Positions 1 through 5,365 of a stretch of 8,799 bases of DNA are shown piece by piece (the first letter of the stretch is position 1; every line of letters starts with the position of its first letter). Source of the DNA: an uncultured Burkholderiales bacterium. GTDB taxonomy: Bacteria; Pseudomonadota; Gammaproteobacteria; Burkholderiales; Burkholderiaceae_E. The notes below the pieces were generated by a model. It was not told where the DNA came from. It searched no databases and was given only the letters and a program-made list of their open reading frames with translations. The stretch is from the NCBI GenBank assembly GCA_903831925.1, contig CAIKZV010000549.1:1-8799 (forward strand), in the 5' to 3' direction. Both the position numbers and the translations under genes were made by a program.

Positions 1-417
1 ACCATCGACTCGCCGAGCGTGACCCTCTCGCTCACCCCCACCTTCAGCGCGGTGCTCGGTGCGATGCGCGATGGCGCCGTCGGGCTCACCGGTCATCTCA
101 AGGTGGAAGGCGACGTGATGGTCGCCGCGGCGGTCGGCGAAATCGCGCAGCATCTTCGCTGGGACCTGGAGGAAGACCTGAGCAAGCTGGTCGGCGACGT
201 GGTCGCGCAGCGCATGGGGGATGCCGCACGTGCCGGTCTTCGTCAGGCGCAGTCGATCGGCGATCGCGCGCAGAGCGGCCTGCGCCAGTTTCTGGTCGAC
301 GAAGACCGGCAGTTGATCGAGCGCCGTCAACTCGATCTGCTCGTCCACGAACTTCGTGAGATCGAGACGCGTCTTGATCGCCTCGCACAGCGTGCGGCGG
401 TGCCGGGCCGAGGCTGA
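1..417 (+). CDS. ubiJ: Ubiquinone biosynthesis accessory factor UbiJ-like (SCP2 domain), 3' part
   Basis: The reading frame is already open at base 1 (first codon ACC) and ends at TGA 415-417, so 138 residues of the C-terminal part are visible and the true start lies outside the window. The first ~55 residues look like the end of an SCP2 sterol-carrier fold (the GHLKVEGDVMVAAAVGEI stretch matches the 'V.GD...A' region of this family). The rest is a charged helical tail: WDLEEDLSKLVGDVVAQRM, then a Q/E/R-rich helix ending in a heptad-like ELREIETRLDRLAQR. SCP2 fold plus a 'VGDV.A.R' segment plus a C-terminal coiled coil is the arrangement of UbiJ, a cytosolic lipid-binding scaffold that helps the hydroxylases and methylases of ubiquinone synthesis. 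In many proteobacteria ubiB follows ubiJ; here the next gene is a convergent asparaginase. Family assignment is by recognised pattern only, and a generic SCP2-domain protein is the alternative. Confidence 0.72.
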   Translation, partial: TIDSPSVTLSLTPTFSAVLGAMRDGAVGLTGHLKVEGDVMVAAAVGEIAQHLRWDLEEDLSKLVGDVVAQRMGDAARAGLRQAQSIGDRAQSGLRQFLVDEDRQLIERRQLDLLVHELREIETRLDRLAQRAAVPGRG

Positions 418-450
418 GCCCCGCCCGCGCGAGGCTGTCCGTGTCGTGAT

Positions 451-475
451 TTAAAAGCGCGCGAACATCGCGCGT
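451..475 (-). terminator. Candidate intrinsic terminator of the asparaginase gene, overlapping its stop codon
   Basis: Read on the - strand, a perfect 7-bp stem CGCGCGA / TCGCGCG (bases 474-468 and 464-458) with a 3-nt loop is followed at once by CTTTTAAATC. The TTTT is part of the last sense codon plus the TAA stop, so the hairpin lies inside the coding end (codons for Ala-Arg-Ala-Met-Phe-Ala-Arg-Phe). An A- or G-rich flank but no T-tract follows on the + strand, so it should act only on the asparaginase transcript. The T-tract is short, so efficiency is uncertain. Confidence 0.5.
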
Positions 476-1455
476 GCAGCCTCGCGATCGAGGCCTGCAG
501 CAATCAGCAGCGACAGCAGCAGCCGCGCCTTGTGGGGCGTCACGAACCCGGCTGCAATGAATCCGAGCCGGTCGTCGTCGACCCCGGCGCCGTGCATCAC
601 CGGTCCGTCGCTGATCCGGCTGGCCCGCACTACCAGGCAGCCCTTCTCGGTTGCCTGGCCGAGCGCCGCCTCGATCGGGCGCGACATCGTTCCGTGCCCG
701 GTGCCGGCCAGCACAATCCCGCGGGCACCCTGTTGCACACACCAGTCGACAATCGCCGGATCGGCATCGACCTGCTGGGCGAGCAGGTCGACCCTGGGCA
801 GTGCGGCCGGCAGGCTGGCGAAGTGCGCGGCCAACGAGGGGCGCCGTTCGGCCGCCACCGCAGCGGGCACTTGCCAGACCGCCTTGCCGTCGAGCATCAG
901 CGCCAGCGGCATTGCGCTGCGTGCAATGAAGGCATCGACGCGCGAAGTGTGAACCTTGGCCACCCGGTCGGGACCGAAGGCCTGGTCGTTCATGAGGACG
1001 ATGGCGCCGGCACCCCTTGATGCCGGGTTCGCCGCCAGCGCTGCGGCGGCATAGAGGTTCATCGGCCCGTCGGCGCCCAGTGCGGTGGCCGGGCGCATCG
1101 CGCCGGTGAGCACGACTGCCTTGTCGCGCGGGCAGGTCAGATCGAGAAAGAGCGCGCTTTCTTCGAGGGTGTCGGTGCCATGGGTGATGACGACGCCGTC
1201 GATTGCCGGGTCGGCCATCGCCTGACGCACCCGTGCGGCCAGCACCAGCCAGCAGGCACTGGTCATATGCTGGCTGCCGGTCGAAAACGGCGTCTCGGTC
1301 TTGATGTCGGCCAGATCGGCGAGTGCCGGCACCGACGCGATCAGACTGTCGGCGCCGAGCGAGGCCGGCGCATAGGACAGGGTGCTTGCAGCGGTCGGGG
1401 CGGTTCCGGCGATGGTCCCGCCGGTGGCCAGCAGCAGCAGTCTGGGTTTGCTCAT
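451..1455 (-). CDS. L-asparaginase (asparaginase/glutaminase family)
   Basis: This complete 334-residue protein hydrolyses L-asparagine to aspartate and ammonia. The family signatures are intact. ATGGTIAG at residues 10-17 carries the nucleophile Thr14, followed by Tyr28 in the active-site flap. Ser61-Gln62 occupy the substrate-binding position, THGTDTLEE at 91-99 holds the second triad Thr94-Asp95, GAMRP and ADGPMNLY are at 118-135, and Lys167 matches the catalytic lysine (Lys162 in E. coli AnsB). The length is typical of the family. There is no signal peptide: the first beta strand starts at residue 5, so the enzyme should be cytosolic even though its body resembles periplasmic type II enzymes. 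The ATG at 1455-1453 places the nucleophile motif where expected, and no strong Shine-Dalgarno sequence is visible upstream. It is monocistronic, convergent with ubiJ (33 bp gap) and divergent from the HNH gene. The symbol is left blank because ansA and ansB cannot be separated with certainty. Confidence 0.93.
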   Translation of the reverse strand: MSKPRLLLLATGGTIAGTAPTAASTLSYAPASLGADSLIASVPALADLADIKTETPFSTGSQHMTSACWLVLAARVRQAMADPAIDGVVITHGTDTLEESALFLDLTCPRDKAVVLTGAMRPATALGADGPMNLYAAAALAANPASRGAGAIVLMNDQAFGPDRVAKVHTSRVDAFIARSAMPLALMLDGKAVWQVPAAVAAERRPSLAAHFASLPAALPRVDLLAQQVDADPAIVDWCVQQGARGIVLAGTGHGTMSRPIEAALGQATEKGCLVVRASRISDGPVMHGAGVDDDRLGFIAAGFVTPHKARLLLSLLIAAGLDREAARAMFARF

Positions 1456-1507
1456 GGCGAATGGTAACGAGAAAGCACTATGATCACCCTTTCGGTTCTC
1501 AGATTCG

Positions 1508-2107
1508 ATGACCGTTCAAATGCATGACATCCTCGCCCTTGACGTTGCCGGCACGCCGGTTCGCTGGATCGACCATGAAAGTGCTGCCGGCTATTACGCC
1601 AGCGGCAAGGTTCGCTGGGAGTTAGGCTCGACGCGCACCGTCCTGCACGGTGGCATCAGCCGGCTGCATGGCCGACAGTCGACGCTCGAGATCGCAGCCA
1701 TCATCGCCATCGACGGGCCGCGCTGGCGGTTTCGCGGCGGCAACGACCGCACGCCGCTCAACCGCGCCATGGTGTTTGCCCGCGACCGGCACATCTGCGC
1801 CTATTGCGGCGGCCGCTATTCGGGCAGCGCACTCGAGATGGAGCATGTCACGCCGAGTTCGCGCGGCGGCAGCACTGTCTGGCAGAACGTGGTCTCGGCC
1901 TGCCGGGCCTGCAATCAGCGCAAGGGCAACCGCACGCCCGAGTCAGCCGGCATGCCGCTGCTCTATGTGCCTTATGTGCCGAATCGCCATGAGGCTTTCA
2001 TTCTGGCCAATCGGCGCATCGTCGCCGACCAGATGAATTTTCTGCTGGCCGGCGTGCCGCGCCATTCGCGTCTGTGGGTCGACGAGGCAAACAACCTGGC
2101 CGACTGA
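1508..2107 (+). CDS. HNH endonuclease domain protein
   Basis: This complete 199-residue protein is probably a soluble, metal-dependent nuclease. The HNH fold lies at about residues 92-143. It has a zinc-knuckle pair C97-x2-C100, the E112-H113 step with VTPSSRGG (the first H of the motif, in the usual 'EH..P.S.GG' context), W125-Q-N127 (the central N), a second knuckle C132-x2-C135, then N136 and K139. All residues needed for metal and zinc binding appear present. The N-terminal ~85 residues (including a GKVRWELG stretch and GPRWRFRGGNDRTPLNR) and the C-terminal ~55 residues have no function I can name. Start ATG 1508 is chosen because it is the first in frame; Met5 (1520) is an alternative, and neither has a clear Shine-Dalgarno sequence. 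No methyltransferase or other restriction partner adjoins it, so it looks like a standalone chromosomal HNH protein of the COG1403 type. The substrate is unknown. Confidence 0.88.
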   Translation: MTVQMHDILALDVAGTPVRWIDHESAAGYYASGKVRWELGSTRTVLHGGISRLHGRQSTLEIAAIIAIDGPRWRFRGGNDRTPLNRAMVFARDRHICAYCGGRYSGSALEMEHVTPSSRGGSTVWQNVVSACRACNQRKGNRTPESAGMPLLYVPYVPNRHEAFILANRRIVADQMNFLLAGVPRHSRLWVDEANNLAD

Positions 2108-2141
2108 GCGCGCCACGTCAGTGAGCGCGCCCCGTCAGTCG
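2102..2141. terminator. Candidate bidirectional hairpin between the convergent HNH and phaG genes
   Basis: Only 27 bp separate the two stop codons, and they are embedded in a long imperfect inverted repeat. CGACTGA (2101-2107, ending in the HNH stop) pairs with TCAGTCG (2135-2141, containing the phaG stop). Inside it GCGCGC (2108-2113) pairs with GCGCGC (2125-2130), and CAC/GTG (2114-2116 / 2121-2123) closes a GTCA loop. The stem needs a 4-nt CCCG bulge and one unpaired A. No good T-tract follows on either side, only GGTTGTTTG on the - strand, so it may be a transcript-end stabiliser or a weak terminator. Confidence 0.4.
2105..2138. repeat. 17-bp tandem duplication spanning the HNH/phaG junction
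   Basis: TGAGCGCGCCACGTCAG (2105-2121) is followed directly by TGAGCGCGCCCCGTCAG (2122-2138), with a single mismatch. The first copy begins with the HNH stop codon; the second ends over the phaG stop codon. It overlaps the hairpin described for this junction, and a recent slippage duplication is the simplest origin. Confidence 0.9.
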
Positions 2142-2575
2142 TGTGCGGGCCGCTGCCGCGCCGGCCCGATCTGATCGGGATCTTGACGGGTGTGTTCTGC
2201 CGGCGCTTCGGTCAGGCTGATTCGCGACGAATCGTCATGACCGCTTTCGGGCAGCGGCGGGCGCATCTCGGGGTTGGCATCGAGCATGGCCTTGGCCATC
2301 TGGTGAGCCGAGATCGGTGCGGTCATGAACACGAATACCGCGATCAGCACTTGATGAATCACGGCCATCTCCGAGATCCAGTTCAGATAGACCATCGACC
2401 CGAGCAGCACGCCGCCGACTCCCAGGGTGCTGGTCTTGGTGGGTGCATGCAGCCGGGTGAAAAACGTTCTGAACCGCACCAGTCCGAGCGCGCCGAGCAG
2501 GGCGGTGAAGCCGCCGAAGATCAGCAGGACGCTGACCAGGATTTCGATCCCGCGCGGCAGTTCAGCGGCGACCAT
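2135..2575 (-). CDS. phaG: Mrp-type cation/proton antiporter subunit G (PhaG/MnhG)
   Basis: This 146-residue subunit of the multisubunit Na+(K+)/H+ antiporter is the last gene of the operon. Three membrane segments are visible at about residues 10-32, 50-66 and 70-92. The family hallmark GLVRF..FFTRLHA.TK.STLG is present at 31-52, as is TAPISAHQMAKA at 85-96. Residues ~103-146 form a hydrophilic, Pro/Asp/Arg-rich tail with no motif, presumably cytoplasmic, which makes this protein longer than the ~100-120 residues common in the family. ATG 2575 is the only plausible start: upstream in frame there is a stop and no other ATG or GTG. A weak AAGG lies about 10 bases before it. Unlike the other operon members it is not overlapped with its upstream partner; 64 bp separate it from phaF. 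Confidence 0.95.
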   Translation of the reverse strand: MVAAELPRGIEILVSVLLIFGGFTALLGALGLVRFRTFFTRLHAPTKTSTLGVGGVLLGSMVYLNWISEMAVIHQVLIAVFVFMTAPISAHQMAKAMLDANPEMRPPLPESGHDDSSRISLTEAPAEHTRQDPDQIGPARQRPAHD

Positions 2576-2633
2576 GGCAGTCGCCTTCGAGGGTGATAGC
2601 GGACGGCACGGTGTGGCTCCTTGGCTCAGTCAT
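2562..2633 (-). other. Possible 23-codon micro-ORF bridging phaF and phaG
   Basis: ATG 2633-2631 opens a frame of 23 codons (starts MTEPRSHTV, ends CHGRR) that closes at TGA 2564-2562, which is 14 nt inside phaG. It begins 6 nt after the phaF stop and in the same frame. It has no good Shine-Dalgarno sequence and no recognisable peptide, so any role would be as a reinitiation bridge that carries ribosomes to the phaG start rather than as a protein. This may be chance. Confidence 0.2.
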
Positions 2634-2649
2634 GGGCGCTCAGTCATGG
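2624..2649 (-). repeat. 14-bp tandem duplication at the phaF 3' end
   Basis: On the - strand CCATGACTGAGCGC is followed by CCATGACTGAGCCA; the first 12 bases are identical. The first copy contains the last codons and TGA stop of phaF. Because 14 is not a multiple of three, the second copy is read in a different phase (ATG ACT GAG) and supplies the start of the micro-ORF in the F-G gap. Confidence 0.9.
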
Positions 2650-2915
2650 TCAATCACGTCGCCGCGGCCCACGAAGCGCGCGGTCACCACCGTGCCGATG
2701 AAGCCGAGCATCGCCATCAGCAGCGCGGCGTCGAAATAGAGCTGCGTGGCGAATTTCAGGCCGAGCAGGATCACGACTGCGATGGCATTGGTGTAGAGCG
2801 TGTCGAGCGCGAGCACCCGGTCGAGGATGTCGGGCCCTTGAAGCAGGCGCCAGGCGGCCAGCAGCATGGCTGCGGCAAACAGCAACAGCGCGATCGAGAT
2901 CGCCATGCCGATCAT
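2640..2915 (-). CDS. phaF: Mrp-type cation/proton antiporter subunit F (PhaF/MnhF)
   Basis: This 91-residue membrane subunit has three predicted helices at about residues 4-22, 38-55 and 60-80. The family core GPDILDRVLALDTL is at 27-40, followed by the N-A-I/V-rich second helix and ALLMAMLGFIGTVV at 64-77. Length matches the family (~90 residues). The frame is open up to 3071, but ATG 2915 is the real start. It is preceded by GGGAG eight bases upstream and overlaps the phaE stop as ATGA, and the 52 residues before it are non-family sequence antisense to nothing but phaE coding. It sits between phaE (4-nt overlap) and phaG. Confidence 0.95.
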   Translation of the reverse strand: MIGMAISIALLLFAAAMLLAAWRLLQGPDILDRVLALDTLYTNAIAVVILLGLKFATQLYFDAALLMAMLGFIGTVVTARFVGRGDVIDHD

Positions 2916-3433
2916 TCGAAGATCTCCCGGACAGGTGTTTCGTAGCGTGTCTTGATCAGAGTGGCCAGGGCCTGCGGATCGTCGACATCGAGCCCATGGA
3001 CCAGCAGCCATTTGCGGTCGTCCGACAGTTCGGCCGAGACGGTCCCGGGTGTCATCGTCACGATGGCGCACAGCAGGGTGATCGGGCCGGGTTGCTGCAG
3101 ATCAAGTCGGACCCAGACGAAGCAGGGCTTCGGGCGATCCGCCCGACCGAGGATCAGGCCTGCGACCTGGCGGTTGGACGACACGATATCGCTGACCACC
3201 GTGGCGAAAAGCCGCGCGGCCAGGGCGATGCGATGTCCAAGCGGTGCCCGGTCGGACCGGTGGGCAATCTGGAAATGGGTGCTCGTCCAGCGGGCCAGTG
3301 CAATCGCCAGCACGCCACCGAGCAGAATCTGCGCGGGTGCCAGCGACTGATTGAGCAGCAGCCAGGTCAGCCACAGCCACAGGGCGGTCCAGGGCCGGGG
3401 CAGCAGGTTCCTGAGCAGGCCGGTGACTGTCAT
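2912..3433 (-). CDS. phaE: Mrp-type cation/proton antiporter subunit E (PhaE/MnhE)
   Basis: This 173-residue subunit has N-terminal hydrophobic segments (about residues 16-48), then a conserved cytoplasmic domain. The family pattern is clear: DIVSSNRQVAGLILG at 82-96, FVWVRLDL at 105-112, TLLCAIVTMTPGTVSAELSDD at 119-139 (the TMTPGT loop is the strongest PhaE signature), LLVHGLDVDD at 143-152 and IKTRYETPVREIFE at the C-terminus. ATG 3433 overlaps the phaD stop as ATGA, and the next gene phaF overlaps its own stop in the same way. The frame runs open much further upstream, but that part is antisense-phase phaD and carries no family sequence. Confidence 0.95.
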   Translation of the reverse strand: MTVTGLLRNLLPRPWTALWLWLTWLLLNQSLAPAQILLGGVLAIALARWTSTHFQIAHRSDRAPLGHRIALAARLFATVVSDIVSSNRQVAGLILGRADRPKPCFVWVRLDLQQPGPITLLCAIVTMTPGTVSAELSDDRKWLLVHGLDVDDPQALATLIKTRYETPVREIFE

Positions 3434-4992
3434 CGGAAGGTTTGCGGTAAGGGTTGATGCAGGCCGGGGCGCGGGCGGGTGGTCAGGACCTCGTCGATCA
3501 GGGCATCGGTCTGCAGCAGATCCGTCGCGGTGGCCTGCGCGTAGCGCTGCAGCGGCGCCGCGCCGATCGCGATGCCGGCAATGGCCGCCAGGGCAATGAC
3601 CACCGGCAGTGCTTCGCGCCAGCCGACTGGCATGGCGTCGGGCGCGGTCGGCCCGTCGGACTTCCAGAAGAGCGTGCTGCCGGCGCGCGCCAGCGCGATC
3701 AGACCGAAGAGGCTGCCCGCCAGAATGATGAACCAGAGCCAGCCGATCGTGCCGATGGCCGCCGGCAGGCCTTCGTCCGGGAGCATCGACAGCAGCAGCA
3801 TCGCCTTGCCGATGAAGCCGCCCAACGGGGGCATGCCGGCGACCGCCATCGCGCTCAGGAAAAACAGCCCGCCGACCAGCGCCGGGCTGAGCGGGGCGGG
3901 GCCGGCCACCAGACGGTCGCCTGAGCGTTCGCCGCGGCTGCGGGTGACCAGTCCGGCCACCAGGAAAAGGGCGGCCGCCGACAGCGTGGTGTGCGGCAGG
4001 TAGTAGACCGCCGCGGCGATCGAGGCTTCGCTCGCCCGTCCGATGCCGATCAGCAGAAACGCCGCCGACGCCATCACCAGCATCGACGCGAGCTTGCGCA
4101 GATCGGTGCCGGCCAGCGAGCAGATCATCGCCAGCAGATAGCCCGCGGCTGCCGGCAACACGATCCAGGGGAAGGCGACCTCGGCCAGCGCGCCGGCCGA
4201 GTTGCCGAAGACCAGCGTGAAGAGCCGCAGCACGGCATAGATTCCGACCTTGGTCATCACCGCAAAGAGGGCGGCGACCGCCGGCCCGGCCGGGCCATAG
4301 GTGCCGGGCAGCCAGAAGCCCAGCGGCAGGATCGCGGCCTTCAGGCAAAAGACCGTCAGCAGCAGCAGGGCGCCGGTGTGGGCCAGGGTGACGCCTGCGC
4401 CGTCGAGCTGCGCGACCCGCAGCGCCAGATCGGCGAAGTTGAGTGTCCCGGTCACGCCATAGAGCAGGCTCGCACCGATCAGAAAGAGCGCCGATCCGAC
4501 CAGATTCAGGGCAACCGTGGTCAGTCCTGCCCGGATGCGCGCCGAGCCGTCGCCGTGCACCAGCAGACCGTAAGAGGCAATCAGCAGCGCTTCGAAAAAG
4601 ACGAAGAGATTGAACAGATCGCCGGTCATGAAAGCGCCGTTGAGCCCCATCAGCTGGATCTGCATCAGGGGATGAAAATGCTCGCCACGGCTGTCCCAGC
4701 CGTTTTGCACCGAGGCCAGCGTGATCAGGGCCAGCAGGCTGGTCAGTGCCACCATCAGGACCGACAGCCGATCGGCGACCAGCACGATGCCCCAGGGCGC
4801 CGCCCAGTTGCCCACGAGATAGACGCCGCGCCAGCCGTCAGCCGCCAGTGTCAGCATCCAGGCCGAGCAGCCGGCCAGGAGGAGGGCCGACAGCCAGGCC
4901 AGCGCCCGCTGCGAGCCGATTCGCCGGTCGATCAGCATCAGCGCCGCCACCAGGGCCGGCAGGATCACCGGGACGATCGGGGCGTGGTTCAT
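3430..4992 (-). CDS. phaD: Mrp-type cation/proton antiporter subunit D (PhaD/MnhD, NuoM/N-like)
   Basis: This 520-residue polytopic membrane protein is homologous to the antiporter-like subunits of respiratory complex I and provides one proton-translocation channel of the Mrp complex. The key charged membrane residues are in place. Glu134 lies in LFVFFEALLIASYGL; Lys218 in FCLKAAILPLGFWLPGTYGPAGPAVAAL, the broken-helix region; Lys248 in MTKVGIYA; His334 in YYLPHTTL; and Lys396 in GGFIGKAML. The DRLSVLMV stretch near residue 74 is the typical start of the conserved Proton_antipo_M-type region. Length is usual for the family. ATG 4992 overlaps the phaC stop as ATGA and has no Shine-Dalgarno sequence of its own, so translation is probably coupled to phaC. 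Confidence 0.95.
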   Translation of the reverse strand: MNHAPIVPVILPALVAALMLIDRRIGSQRALAWLSALLLAGCSAWMLTLAADGWRGVYLVGNWAAPWGIVLVADRLSVLMVALTSLLALITLASVQNGWDSRGEHFHPLMQIQLMGLNGAFMTGDLFNLFVFFEALLIASYGLLVHGDGSARIRAGLTTVALNLVGSALFLIGASLLYGVTGTLNFADLALRVAQLDGAGVTLAHTGALLLLTVFCLKAAILPLGFWLPGTYGPAGPAVAALFAVMTKVGIYAVLRLFTLVFGNSAGALAEVAFPWIVLPAAAGYLLAMICSLAGTDLRKLASMLVMASAAFLLIGIGRASEASIAAAVYYLPHTTLSAAALFLVAGLVTRSRGERSGDRLVAGPAPLSPALVGGLFFLSAMAVAGMPPLGGFIGKAMLLLSMLPDEGLPAAIGTIGWLWFIILAGSLFGLIALARAGSTLFWKSDGPTAPDAMPVGWREALPVVIALAAIAGIAIGAAPLQRYAQATATDLLQTDALIDEVLTTRPRPGLHQPLPQTFR

Positions 4993-5363
4993 CGCGCGGG
5001 CGGCCGATCGGGTGTGTCGGCGTCGCGCGGCGCCGGCGCGTCGATCAGGTCGTCGTCGCCGGCCGCATGCTGGCGCACCGCCAGCACCAGCAGCAGGGCG
5101 GTCATCGCAAAGCCGATCACGATGGCGGTCAGCACCAGTGCCTGCGGCAGCGGATCGGCCAGGCTGGCGAGATTGTCGGTGTGGCCCTCGCTAACGATCG
5201 GGGCGGCGCCGACGGTGAGGCGGCCCATCGAAAAGATGAAGAGGTTGACCGCATACGAAATCAGGGTCAGACCGAGCACGACATCGAAGCTGCGCGGGCG
5301 CAGCACCAGGTAGATGCCGCCGGCCATCATCACGCCGATTCCGCTGGCCATCAGCAGTTCCAT
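4989..5363 (-). CDS. phaC: Mrp-type cation/proton antiporter subunit C (PhaC/MnhC, NuoK-like)
   Basis: This 124-residue NuoK-like subunit has three helices at about residues 5-22, 27-47 and 72-96. The family signature DPLPQALVLTAIVIGFAMTAL at 70-90 and RSFDVVLGLTLISYAVNLFIF at 24-44 are both clear. Residues ~100-124 form a hydrophilic Asp/Pro tail. Its ATG lies 2 bp after the phaAB stop, and a GAGGAT Shine-Dalgarno sequence sits inside the last codons of phaAB. The gene must not be confused with polyhydroxyalkanoate synthase phaC, which shares the name only. Confidence 0.95.
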   Translation of the reverse strand: MELLMASGIGVMMAGGIYLVLRPRSFDVVLGLTLISYAVNLFIFSMGRLTVGAAPIVSEGHTDNLASLADPLPQALVLTAIVIGFAMTALLLVLAVRQHAAGDDDLIDAPAPRDADTPDRPPAR

Positions 5364-5365
5364 GT

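Noticed and set aside
98..742. 214-codon - strand frame opposite ubiJ and overlapping the asparaginase end
   Set aside because: Arg-rich shadow sequence with no motif, conflicting with two supported genes.
3434..4348. Long N-terminal extension of PhaE
   Set aside because: It is an off-phase reading of phaD with Arg/Gly/Ala-rich sequence; ATG 3433 overlaps the phaD stop and starts the conserved protein.
3991..5313. 440-codon open frame on the + strand antisense to phaD and phaC
   Set aside because: Same R/Q/H-rich shadow composition and no recognisable domain; it lies opposite well-supported phaC and phaD.
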